Position numbers and translations under genes: made by a program. From Rhipicephalus microplus (taxonomy: Eukaryota; Arthropoda; Arachnida; Ixodida; Ixodidae), in assembly GCF_043290135.1 (NCBI RefSeq), contig NC_134710.1, positions 140,315,832 to 140,379,831 of the forward strand: a DNA stretch of 64,000 nucleotides. Direction: 5' to 3'. The stretch's first letter is position 1; every line of letters begins with the position of its first letter. The notes beneath the pieces are model-generated. The model searched no databases, was not told where the DNA came from, and worked only from the letters and a program-made list of their open reading frames with translations. Below, one piece after another: positions 34,601 through 42,901 of the stretch.

Positions 34601-36969
34601 TGCACTCATTTACGAGACTCAAACAGTTGCGGGAAGTCATACATAAAACAGTTAAGGTTCGCTTTGCAAGAATGCATCCCCTTTTCTTTACATTTTCCTT
34701 CTCAGTCGGCCCGTTTTCCGGAGTAAACATGTCGTCTATGACGTAGTTAGCCCGCATCATGGTCAGTGCGCGGTCGCAAACGCGCTATCTAGTTCTCTAA
34801 GAAAAATATACTCGTAATATGGCACTAAAATGTACTATGATCCATTGAAGTGATTCTCACACTCACGTTTCAGTGTATATAATTGTCTGAACGCGTCAAC
34901 GATCCGAGCGAGTGAAATACTAATAATATCCCGGGTTTGAACGTCCCCAAACCACCATATGATTATGAGAGACGCCGTAGTGGAGTGCTCCGGAAATTTC
35001 GGCCACCTACGTGCACCTAAATCTAAGTACACTCGCCTCGAATATTTCGCCTCCGTCGAAGATGCAGCCGGGATTTGATACCGCGACCCTTCGGCTCAGC
35101 AGTCGAGTGCCATAACCATTAGACTACCGCGGCGGGGCCGAACGCGTGGAACCGAAACCAGCCGCGGGCTTTCCTACGACTGGTAGAACAACACAAGTCT
35201 CCGCTCCGAGATAAGTTGTGGTGCACAAGAGATATTGTGGCGTTCGGAAATTCATACTGCACCAGCCTGCACATACTGCACGAGGCAATATTAGCTTACT
35301 GAGAAATCAAGGCCGCAATTTCGGTGGCGATGCATTCCGCCTCAATTATATCCGCCATTCTTGCCATCCACCGTGTTCACGGCCGGCTCCACTCACAGAT
35401 GAATGCGAGATGGCACACCACGACACATGCTTCCCCACGTTATTTCTCCACTTTAGAATTGAAAAACCACTCCCAAAGGCATCAGTCATGAACACCACAA
35501 ACGGCACAAGTCGTATTTTCTCTTCGATAAATTCCTGCACTAGAAGAAAAGGACTGAACTGATTACAGGGATACCGATATCAGTGAACAAGCACACAGCG
35601 TGATATGGCGCGACAGGAGTGGCTTTCCGTGCGCGGTCCGCAAGGTGAACTATGCAGAACAGGCAACCGGAGTGCGATGAAATCGGCTGTTTACACGGCA
35701 GGGTAAACTCCCGGCGCAAGGAGCAGGCAGCTATTGGTGCGTGAAATAACTGCGACAGCGCGAAACGAAGTGCACGAAACACAAAGCTGAAAGGCCAATC
35801 TGCGGTTCACGCTACTCACGTCCAACTCGCACGGAGTTTTCTAGCGAGCTTGTTATTAAATAGACTTGCAAGCGGCGAAACAATGTCACTCGAGTCCGGA
35901 GGGCGCTTCGGTGGCGTGCTGGGAAATTTCAACGAAACATTCCTTATCGAATCAAGAGGCTCACAGCGGCAACTTGAGCAGCCGCTAGCTGGACCAGCGT
36001 TCAAAGACCCGTACAGTGTGAAGGGGAAAACATAAAACGTGTGACACTCGACTCTGGAGATGGATATACAAGACAGCCCCGTTAGAGAAAGACGCATGGA
36101 GACAGAATTTCCCCACGCCAAATTTAAACACGGAAGTACATGAATGGGACGACACCAATCTGACCTTTTCGCTTATCTTTTTTCGTGTAAGCGAAAAAAA
36201 AAAATCACTGCTATTTGCTCGATACCTACACTGGCAGATCTCAGTTTAGCATGACTATGTTCTAATTACTTCATGATTGATATGTGGGGTTTAACGCCCC
36301 AAAACCACTATATGATTATGAGAGAAGCTGTAGTGGAGGGGTCCAGAAATTTCGACCACCTGGGGTTCTTTAACGTGCAACCAAATCTGAGCACACGGGC
36401 CTACAACATTTCCGCCTCCATCGGAAATGCATCTAATTACCTACTTCATGATTGATCAAATGACCTAACAAAACCACAGCTCGACGACATCAATATTCTA
36501 CCGAGTAATTCAGTGTCAGCCTTCGGTGGACAAGATGTTAAAAGTGCTGAACAATGTTATACTGCACTGAGCGTATGCAAGAACTGAAGACAAGAGCTAG
36601 TGGAAACGCACGTGGAGAAAGTGGGCAATCGCACTGCTCGCGACAGCCTGGAGATTGGGCGATGGGCGCCACGGCGGCGAGTTACCCATTCAACAGCCAA
36701 CGCAGCTGTGCCGACGTCTGAATAGATTGGTGGCACACACTCACGGAGCTGGTCAAGGTCAGGGCCGTGAAGGATGGCGGCTGCGGTGGCAGCGGAGGCG
36801 GCTGCTTTTCGGGCAGTGGCGGTGGGGACGAAGAGCGCGACGACGACGGGCTCTCGTAAACTCGAGGCCGACCGGAGAAGCGCTCGAGGCCCGCGTAGCG
36901 GTAACCCAGCCGGGCGGTGGGCACGTCGGCCGCCCCAGAGGACGCCGACCGGCGGGGAAGCGCCGGCAT
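15576..36969 (-). CDS. Septin, Peanut/Septin-7 group (nine exons, 3' end missing)
   Basis: This encodes a filament-forming GTPase of the septin cytoskeleton, which acts at the cytokinetic ring and cell cortex in hetero-oligomers with other septins. Joined exons are 36745-36969, 32166-32424, 29221-29428, 28584-28718, 28071-28188, 22656-22748, 17936-18032, 16533-16584 and 15576-15692, giving 434 codons plus two bases. All introns are GT-AG and all phases agree. Residues about 48-66 are proline-rich. A conserved stretch [19 protein letters not shown] carries the polybasic helix. Then come the P-loop GEAGLGKST (162-170), DTPG (218-221), AKAD (299-302) and the septin unique element with YPWG (372-375) and YENYRCRKL. 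Similarity to Drosophila Peanut and vertebrate SEPT7 is evident from these motifs. The C-terminal coiled coil, about 100 residues in relatives, is not in view and should lie left of position 1. The ATG at 36,969 is the first after an in-frame TAA at 37,003-37,005. Confidence 0.93.
15885..15940. repeat. (ATT)n microsatellite in septin intron 8
   Basis: About 18 uninterrupted ATT units. Confidence 0.95.
16533..16584 (-). CDS. Septin exon 8 (52 bp)
   Basis: Residues 380-395, [16 protein letters not shown], with split codons at both ends (valine from exon 7, arginine completed by exon 9). The acceptor is tttcag and the donor gtatga. The short exon was located by conservation of the septin motif that follows YPWG. 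Confidence 0.92.
17219..17438. repeat. Fold-back (palindromic) element 1 in septin intron 7
   Basis: The left arm (catgtactatttg..tcaaatgaaac..gaac, then aagccttcgcga, then tagtgcgcacc) is mirrored by the right arm (ggcgcacacta, then tcgcgaaggctt, then gttc..gtttcatttg..gatagtacaa..acatg). The arms are roughly 85-90 bp with a short centre. There is no ORF, and the structure resembles a MITE. Confidence 0.75.
17495..17737. repeat. Fold-back element 2 in septin intron 7
   Basis: The terminus aagaaagggaaaatagacaa at 17,495 is inverted as ttgtctattttccctttctt, ending at 17,737. The subterminal parts are also mirrored (ggcatgaagcca / tggcttcgtgcc). The interior contains agaaaaaatttactgcatgc, which is also found at 17,147, just left of fold-back element 1. 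Confidence 0.8.
17936..18032 (-). CDS. Septin exon 7 (septin unique element, YPWG)
   Basis: Residues 347-378, starting [18 protein letters not shown] and ending [11 protein letters not shown], with the first base of Val-379. The acceptor is tttccag before 18,032 and the donor gtgaga after 17,936. Confidence 0.95.
18556..18735. repeat. Fragment of a dispersed gcgaag...catcatcattcactcc repeat
   Basis: It shares ggggcgaagc near its start and catcattcactcca.gaatat near its end with the repeats at 33,607-33,960 and 58,343-58,540. The interior is a low-complexity gac/gtctg tract. From 18,690 it adjoins catagagtttc, which resembles the terminus of the inverted-repeat element at 46,580. Confidence 0.5.
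19080..19625 (-). repeat. 3' LTR of the short LTR element
   Basis: It matches 20,827-21,382 along its length, for example ccacgtgggcc.accgcagac.gcctgcgg and cgccacgcggcgcaa. Several small indels and substitutions make the pair clearly not identical, so the insertion is not recent. Confidence 0.7.
20827..21382 (-). repeat. 5' LTR of the short LTR element
   Basis: Partner of 19,080-19,625. On the minus strand it starts TGTTAAAAAAAATGGG and ends GACCCCACA, giving TGT...ACA termini. Confidence 0.7.
22222..22384. mobile_element. 163-bp palindromic MITE in septin intron 6
   Basis: The ends are atacactcaaacctc and gaggtttgagtgtat, a perfect 15-bp inverted pair. Further imperfect pairing (ttcataatgaagt / acttcgtatagc) continues inwards. 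It is AT-rich and non-coding. Confidence 0.75.
22656..22748 (-). CDS. Septin exon 6
   Basis: Residues 316-346, [18 protein letters not shown] then the acidic [13 protein letters not shown], in phase 0 at both ends. The acceptor is tgcaacag and the donor gtaaca. The acidic insert matches the variable loop before the AVVGSN strand in septins. Confidence 0.95.
23902..24767. repeat. Perfect 433-bp tandem duplication
   Basis: The unit that starts catacacttcacaaatctca and ends gaatttaaagaagcctcc occurs twice head to tail (about 23,902-24,334 and 24,335-24,767). I saw no difference between the copies. Each contains a decayed Tigger-type terminus (aaaactcattaatgc...gaattaagcagggttc). It lies in septin intron 5. 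Confidence 0.9.
24941..26618 (+). mobile_element. Tigger-like (pogo family) DNA transposon
   Basis: The left end ccgtataaacccgaatataa and the right end ttatagtccggtttatacgg... (read inverted, ccgtataaaccggactatag) form terminal inverted repeats. TA dinucleotides flank both sides (24,939-24,940 and 26,619-26,620). The 1.68-kb element carries one transposase gene in the plus direction, opposite to the septin gene whose intron 5 hosts it. The near-complete TIRs and recognisable transposase suggest moderate age. Confidence 0.9.
25242..26443 (+). pseudogene. Tigger-like transposase, frameshifted and nonsense-mutated
   Basis: In its active form this protein would bind the TIRs and cut and paste the element. 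The N-terminus has a psq-type helix-turn-helix ([10 protein letters not shown]...SEKSVRYWR), then a CENP-B-like domain with [16 protein letters not shown]. The frame breaks near 25,620-25,640. The DDE domain follows in another frame, with [14 protein letters not shown] (first Asp), [13 protein letters not shown] (second Asp) and STLQPLNV at about 26,140-26,155, where the usual third Asp of QPLDV is Asn. An in-frame TGA lies at 25,979-25,981. The acidic, serine-rich tail ends at 26,443. The element therefore has at least three lesions and cannot move itself. Confidence 0.88.
28071..28188 (-). CDS. Septin exon 5 (G4 motif)
   Basis: Residues 277-315: [17 protein letters not shown], then [15 protein letters not shown], then CSLFKRT. 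AKAD is the guanine-specificity motif. The acceptor is atattgcag and the donor gtgaga. The first base completes the glycine of GHG. Confidence 0.95.
28297..28415 (-). mobile_element. SINE 3' portion in septin intron 4
   Basis: gtttaacgccctaaaaccacc...ttctttaacgtgcacc is the reverse complement of the 3' half of the tRNA-derived SINE. The tRNA-like head is missing. It is in sense with the septin transcript. Confidence 0.65.
28584..28718 (-). CDS. Septin exon 4
   Basis: Residues 231 (third base) to 275 plus two bases: [20 protein letters not shown], then [15 protein letters not shown], then [10 protein letters not shown]. The acceptor is tgtgcag and the donor gtcagt. It covers the strand that follows switch II. 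Confidence 0.95.
29221..29428 (-). CDS. Septin exon 3 (P-loop, switch regions, DTPG)
   Basis: Residues 163-230 plus two bases: [20 protein letters not shown], then the septin-typical [15 protein letters not shown], then [15 protein letters not shown]. The P-loop lysine is Lys-168 and Ser-169 binds magnesium. The loop's first glycine codon is split across the intron 2 junction. The acceptor is ttatgcag and the donor TG/gtgagg. Confidence 0.96.
30211..30265. repeat. Short inverted repeat in septin intron 2
   Basis: aggtgtgccatgaccca is mirrored by tgggtcatggcatctaacacct with about 15 nt between. The function is unknown. Confidence 0.6.
31541..31619. repeat. Compound (CG)n(CA)n microsatellite, septin intron 2
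   Basis: A run of gc dinucleotides passes into gcac and then ca repeats. An uninterrupted G run of about 17 lies nearby at 31,746-31,762. Confidence 0.95.
32166..32424 (-). CDS. Septin exon 2 (N-terminal region to first GTPase strand)
   Basis: Residues 76-161 plus one base. It starts [12 protein letters not shown], continues through a proline/glycine/serine-rich linker, then [18 protein letters not shown] and [14 protein letters not shown]. The last part is the polybasic membrane-binding helix and first beta strand of the septin core. The acceptor is cggtgcag and the donor is the consensus gtgagtac. The linker is probably disordered. Confidence 0.93.
33607..33960. repeat. Dispersed repeat with (ATGT)n core, septin intron 1
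   Basis: It begins ttaggggcgaagctccttaag, contains about 25 units of atgt/gtat (33,652-33,750) and a gacggac tract, and ends catcatcattcactccgtgcatat. The same edges occur at 58,343-58,540. Confidence 0.65.
34918..35146 (-). mobile_element. Full-length tRNA-derived SINE, septin intron 1
   Basis: On the minus strand it starts gccgcggtagtctaatggtt (box A region) and has gcggtatcaaatcccgg (box-B-like). It continues through the gaggcgaaatattcgaggcg body and ends cataatcatatggtggtttgggga. It is the best complete copy in the window and lies in sense with the septin transcript. Confidence 0.75.
36273..36432 (-). mobile_element. SINE 3' portion, septin intron 1
   Basis: gtggggtttaacgccccaaaac to gcctccatcggaaatgcat is the reverse-complement SINE body without a tRNA-like head. 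It is in sense with the septin gene. Confidence 0.65.
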
Positions 36970-38100
36970 CGGTGCACACGACGACTCCACGGGACTCAAG
37001 CTTTATCCGAGGAATACGGAGCTTCGCTCAGACGCCGCACTACGAACGATGAGAGGTCCGACACAACCCAGCGGTGCTTTGGGGGCCAAATGATTTGTCA
37101 GACAGCCAGAGCGGACGCCGCGGCACCGGGTGCAGTGCGGCTGGCAGAGCCGGCGAGAGACGCGCAAAGCCAAACAGGGAGAAAAGAAGCGAGGGAGGGG
37201 TCGAGAAAAACTGAAACCATGCGAGGAAATGGGCGAGGAGAGACAACGGCGAGAGGGGGGGGGGGGCTAGAAAGAGAGCAAGCAACATGCATGCCAGCCC
37301 CCACGCCACCCGGCCGAAAATACGACCCCGGCCATGCGGCGAGCACGCAAAGAGCGCGCCACGGCCGCCCCCGCCCCACCGCCCTTCCACCATAAGGACG
37401 ACCAGACTTCCGACAGGGCTCGACAGCGAAAGCTTCCACACACACTCCACAGCAAGCGGCCCAGACGTCTGGAAACGCTTGCCGGCCTCAGAGCGCGGAG
37501 GCACACCTCGGATGCACGGCTCGGAAACAGCCGACACCGGGAGAGTTCATTCGCCTTGGACAGAATCGCCCACACTTAGGTATCCCGCTAGCGTAACAAC
37601 AAGCACACCTCCTAAGCCTGCGCAGGAGGCGCCAGAGGCCAGGGTCAATGGTGGCAATAAATAGGGCGGACGAAACCTCCACCGCAGAAAACCGTCCCGT
37701 ACGAGAGCACGGAGCGGGGGATGCGTAGGGCAAACATCACGCACAGCAACGAAAATTACGGCACGTGCCAGGGGCGCACATCAGACCCGCTCCCATCTGG
37801 GCGCAGCTCCTTCCCCCTTTGCTTCGGCAAAAGACAAAGCGCACACACACCTACGGCCGCCCCACGTGCAGAAGCCGACGCCCCGCCGAGAAAGCAGTCT
37901 ATCTCCTCGCACCGACAACGGGCGCTTTCTTTCAAGCGCAGACGCCGTCATGCAGACGAAGCAGCCCAGGTCGAATTCGAAAGACGCCCCGCAAAAGGAC
38001 GGCGTCCGTTAAGACAAAAGCGGCACTTCGCAGCCAAAGAATGGGGTAGAAGAGCTGAATCGAGGCTCACCGTTAAAAGGGCGGAAGCGAGCAAAAAAGG
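36620..38100. promoter_or_regulatory. CpG-rich block around septin exon 1
   Basis: GC- and CpG-rich compared with the AT-rich introns, it covers septin exon 1 and about 1.1 kb upstream. The septin transcription start is probably inside it. A TATTTAT-like motif on the minus strand near 37,655 is a weak candidate core element. Homopurine and poly-G runs near 37,250-37,266 would lie in the 5' untranslated region. Confidence 0.4.
36745..36969 (-). CDS. Septin exon 1 (start codon, proline-rich N-terminus)
   Basis: Residues 1-75. [12 protein letters not shown] starts the protein, then [12 protein letters not shown], then [18 protein letters not shown], ending TLTSS in phase 0 at a gtgagt donor. 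The frame is open upstream for eleven codons to a TAA at 37,003-37,005, which makes the ATG at 36,967-36,969 the natural start unless a further upstream exon splices into the 33-base gap. The assignment rests on phase match and on the proline-rich character shared with Peanut N-termini, not on sequence identity. Confidence 0.75.
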
Positions 38101-38686
38101 CTCCATTACTCGCCATTGTGTAAAACGAGCCATGGAAACTGCAGATAGAGAACGCCGACTTTCGTCGAAAGCAAATAGATTCACGAACTGCGTGCAGACT
38201 TCTTCAAATGTTAGCGCCACACTTGGCGCGTTGGTATACATGTGGTGCGGCGTAGATGTCTACATCTATTCAACATTACCGCAACAATTTGCAAGCGTTG
38301 CGCTGACGCACTCAAAAACACACCACGAATGTACCCAGCCTGCGGTGCTTTTAAAACGGGACACAGACGACCGCCACATGATGTGTGCATATTACAAAGC
38401 GCCGTTCGATATCGCTGCCTCGGTAAATTGCCTAATATTGCTGTTATTTCATCACGAGCCGGTACGCCACCTTCACCTCAACACTATACTTCAACTTGCT
38501 GAAAGACAGGTGAAGCGCCCAAAGCCTCTTAGGGCAGGTATTTTCAACGCAACGTTTACAGATGCTTCGACGTTGTTTTCAACACGGTATACCGAGGGCG
38601 TGAAGGCACACGTTGTGATCGTGTCTTTGATCCGCATACGGCTGCACGTGTTTTCTTCAAAGATTGGAGAAGGAATGCATGCATGA
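37721..38686 (+). other. 321-codon intronless ORF of doubtful coding status
   Basis: An ATG-initiated ORF runs divergently from septin exon 1, beginning about 750 bp upstream of it. Codons 1-150 are rich in Arg, Ser and Pro, as expected of stop-poor CpG DNA. The later part includes a hydrophobic stretch but no family motif. I do not recognise it. It may be a chance ORF or part of a divergent non-coding transcript. Confidence 0.15.
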
Positions 38687-39965
38687 AAATATACCGGGCG
38701 ACGGCAGCAGCAGACAAAAAAAAAAAGATATACGTATGTCTCATTAGTTCCACCTGCTGTCGCCTTCGTGCGAGGAAAGTCCTGCACACAACATCGCAGT
38801 TTTTCTTCTCATCGCACCACAACAGTATTCTGCTCGCGTCGCTTACGCCAGCGCTTTGGAATGCCATCACGGCGACGCGCTTGGCGAAGCGCACCACCGT
38901 GTCGAAACCAGGTCCCGACTCTATTTGCGCGCACTAAAGCGGCCTCTCGCTCTGGAGCTGCCGCGGTGGAGACCTGCCGAATTCGTTCCACCCAAGAATG
39001 TCGCTTAAACTTAGATCCTTCCGGCACAATGCAATAAAATCCAACTGTTGCCGCTCTAATCGGGTGCCAACCGGTAGAATGCTCAGCACAGGCGCAGTAA
39101 AAAGTGATATCGCGGCGATGACAACTTACAGCAGCCTGGTGTATAGCCAACTGGGCTAGTTGGTACAGGTTCATTATGTTACAGCGCGACAAAGGAAAAA
39201 AAAAAGCCAAGGGACACACGCGACAGGACACAGCGCCTTCCCTGGATAAACACGTTTCTTGAATAGACAATTTATTTCATTTGATAGCGCTGCGTGGTGT
39301 CGTGTATGCGAGAGCTTTTTTTTTTTTTTCGTTTTCATTCTTGCCGAGTTGTAACGTACTATTATAGCGTTGTGGTCTAACCCTACTGCAGACATCCCAA
39401 GAAAAGCGAGCGGTACTTTAGGGAAGCCCCAGCAGCTGCCTGAGAGAGTTTTCTTACTGATGACAGTACGTCATTTGTCATAAATTGGTTCAGCTTCTGA
39501 GACACGCGTACCTAACCGGACTGCAGCCGTCTTAGAGAATACCGTCACTTGAAGCCGGTGCTGCAGTGATAGGCATGAGCCGGGGCGAGATTAGGAGCGC
39601 TACTGGCAAGGCCTTCAGACTTGAGAGGCATAGCTCTTCGTTAAAAACATCATTCGTTAAAAACAAACGCTCCGCCGCTGATTAATGTAACATTTGGAAC
39701 AGTGCACGTTTCGCGAACTTTTTTATAATGTTTTGACATCACCGCTGCTTTCCACGACTTCACGTTCAGGAAGTGGCATCAACGGGAGAAATCGCTAGTC
39801 TGACGCACTCGAGTAAACTGCGCGAGAGAGTGAGCAATAATAATGCCGAACGAAAAACGGATTTGATCTCTGCTGGGCAACCACTCGATGTCATTACACG
39901 CTGAGGGAATACACTAACGTTCGTGGTAGCACCCCCCTTCACAGCCATGCACCGCGTGACGAGAC

Positions 39966-40049
<84 letters not shown>

Positions 40050-41574
40050 GCACGACCAGCAGGTCCTCAACAGTTGGTAGGCACCCAACTGGGTACCTTG
40101 CTTATACAAATTACACGAAGCTCGTCCGCGTAAAATATCACTCTCGAGCATAAAAGTTATTAGACAGGTTCCGTAGTTTGTCAAACTTGTTCGAGCGATA
40201 CCGTCGGAACCGACCCCTCGGCGAGACAGTTGGTTAAAAGAGAGAGAGAGAGAGAGAACTGAAGGCCCGCCCCAGCATAGCAACTTTTTTTTTCGACTGT
40301 CGTCACCATTCGTGCCGGCTGGGCGACCCTCAAGATAACAGAGATAACAAGAACTAATGACGAAAGACGATAATATTGGACAAAGTAAACCGAATGAGTC
40401 GTAGGTGCCACGTTTTCTAACATTCGTCCTTTTTGTCCTTAGTAAGTAATTTGGATATTACTCAAAATCAATCGTTATCGATGGTATCAACCGCCCAATA
40501 TTATGAGCAAGCTAATATGAACGCAAGTCGATACGGAAAGCTGGAAAATATGCGGTCCCACAGGGGAAACAACTATCATGAGGGAGCAGCCCTAGAGGGC
40601 AACTAAAACGAAACAATCTGTTTACTATGAAGACTCAAATTACATTGACACCATCATCGCAGGTTTATTATTAGACAAGAAAATCACGGTAAAAGTTTCA
40701 TTTTTCTTAATTTCGCGCTAAAATCTTAGCGCGTGACGTCACGGAATTCAGTGTATTTTTCGTACTTTGGCACCACTAGCTGGACAAAATTTCCTGAAAC
40801 TGCGACATGTTACGTCTCCGAGCCCCTCAGAAGACAGTGTGCGTCATTTTTACGGATTAGGAACTATGTAGGCCCTGTAGCACAGGCCATCTGAAATTCT
40901 ATGACGCCACGGCAATTAGGTCGCGGGAATTTCAAGGTCAACCCCCGCATTCTCTTGCGCGTTTTCACACGTCAAGTGTGGTGATTTTGGTATTGTGGAA
41001 TAGTAATTTACCAACTGGAGAAAAATAATTTCTCTCTTTGTGTCCATTTAACGGTCCTGAAAAGAGATCGTACCGACAAACCTTGCGAAGAGTAGGCAGC
41101 GTGTTGAATGCCCTAAACGAGCGCGCAAATCACACCGCAGTAATTAGGCGCCCATAACTACCTGCCCCGCAATTTAAGAAACGGCGATTGAGACGCTGCA
41201 GATACGATGTCACGGCATGACGGGTCGCCGCTAAACATAGGTGGCTCTGTTGAGTGGCGCGCAACGGGGAGGTGCCCCCCCCCCCCCCTTCCCGTCCGAA
41301 AGAGCAGCGGGACCCGTTGACAGAGAACAGAAACCTGTTGTCGGCAAGCTGAGTCGATGTTTATCCCGGAGAGCGGCGAAACGCGAGCCTGGGAAACCGC
41401 GCCCGCACTGCAGGCATTCGAGCACGCACGGGGGCCAAGGTCCGGACGGAGGCGCGCCACGGGAAGAAAATTGCACAAACCCTCTGAACACCACCAGAAA
41501 AAAAAAAAAAATAGTGAAATCACTGGGACGCGTACTGCGCCTCCCGTACGCGTGCCTTTCAAGCCAACCTTCCA
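38687..41574. other. No gene recognised; (AAT)n microsatellite
   Basis: It contains an (AAT)n run of about 27 units at 39,967-40,048 and a GA tract at 40,240-40,257. The stretch at about 40,560-41,060 has the feel of a dispersed repeat (gcgtgacgtcacggaattcag...cgcattctcttgcgcg), but there is no second copy in this window to prove it. Confidence 0.4.
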
Positions 41575-41698
41575 TCGCGGTTGTATACTGCTTATGGTGC
41601 TGGACTGCTCAGCCGAAGATTGCGGAATCAGATCCCGAACGTTGCGGCCGGATTTCAATGAAGGTGAAATGCTTGAGGTCTACGTACTTGGATTTAGC
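41575..41698 (+). mobile_element. tRNA-derived SINE, 5' half
   Basis: A tRNA-like head (tggtgctggactgctcagcc, then gcggaatcagatcccg) is followed by the ttcaatgaaggtgaaatgct body and cgtacttggattta. The 3' half is missing. Confidence 0.6.
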
Positions 41699-42710
41699 CT
41701 TCACCTGAGAGGGGCCCTCATAACACTTCAAGACATCGGTGCTGACAGCATCAACTCCTAGTGGCGCTCGCCAAAACTAGTGCGAGCGGATGTGACGACG
41801 GAGGGCGCAGGTCTGTGATTGGATGAATGAAACGTTAGATGTAACCGCGGCATTCCATCAAAATAGCGATTACTATTGGGGTTCTTTTTTTAACTTAACA
41901 TGGTTTCTCATTAAATGCGCAAGAGAATAAAGTTCTCCGACTTTCTCAGCTTGAAAATTGCAAAGCTGCTCAAACAATGCACCGACCGCCACGACGCTGG
42001 AGGAAACGCACCGAGGACGCTCCAGGCGCCATTGTTTGAAGAAAGGAAAGGGGAAAAAATGTAAGTGTTGATGTATAGACGGTAACAAAAAAATGAGGAT
42101 CGGTAAAACTAGAAAACAATGAGGAAGCGTTCGCAAGCTGCCTCGTTTCGCCCGTAATAACGGGCAATGTGGTACGCAAGCTACCTGTACGGTAGGGCTT
42201 TCAGTTAATTTCATTGGGCTGCCATCCGACGTCACGGGGCGAGGGAAACATGGTCAGCTGAGCCCGAGAGAATCGAGTTGAGGGCTGGCGTCCATTAATT
42301 CGTATTTAGATTTTTCTACGCTGAATAACTAAACGAACTGTGTGCCCCAAACGCTCCCATTCTTTCGGCTCTTATCTCTTAATCATTAGCGTATACGCAA
42401 CCAGCTAGAAAAACATGTAAAACAACGAGGTCGTGAAAACTGTTAGAGGGCCCCTGTAAAGAGCAACAGATCGTCACAATTCTCGGAGTCCTGCACCACG
42501 GCGTCCCTCAGCCATTATCAGACAAACTGCGCGAGAAACAAGAATGAAAGGGAAAAAAAGAACAGCGCATTTCTTTTGTCCCTTCATCCACGTTTTCCAC
42601 ACAGTTTTCCTGATACCGAGATGCCAACTCGCCGAAGCCCCTCAAACCGTCGGAGCAGTTGAAGCACGTCGCAGCTAATTGATTATGAGTGCCGCCAGCT
42701 TTTCGCGCAG
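41699..42710. other. No gene recognised
   Basis: Chance ORFs only. Poly-C at 41,277-41,290 lies just to the left of the preceding SINE. Confidence 0.35.
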
Positions 42711-42901
42711 CGTATGTGCACTTCGAGGTCCAATAAAGAAAGCTGCACAGTAATTGACCGCTGGCAGGAGCAACGGGGAGACTTGAGGCGCCAGAAGAGA
42801 AACTCTGACGTGTACAACGAGATTGCCGTTTCGCTGCGACTAAACGGCTACAAGCAGGTGCCATCAGAAATAAAAGTGAAGATTCTCGCACAGCAATACA
42901 G
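42711..42901 (+). CDS. Candidate Myb/SANT-like (trihelix) domain exon
   Basis: The frame reads NKESCTVIDRWQEQRGDLRR, then QKRNSDVYNEIAVSL, then GYKQVPSEIKVKI..QQYR. This matches the Myb/SANT-like DNA-binding fold found in many tick proteins and Harbinger-associated proteins: a W near the second helix, then DLR..KRN..VY..IA..L, then GY.....IK.KI..L...YR. The segment is bounded by a cgcgcag acceptor and a consensus cag/gtaagt donor. The usual first tryptophan is Arg here (AGG), and no partner exon was found. It could be one exon of a real gene, or a decayed copy. Confidence 0.45.

Noticed and set aside
41158..41658. 166-codon minus-strand ORF
   Set aside because: It runs antisense through a SINE, and poly-A and poly-C tracts give its Phe and Gly runs. 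It is a chance ORF.
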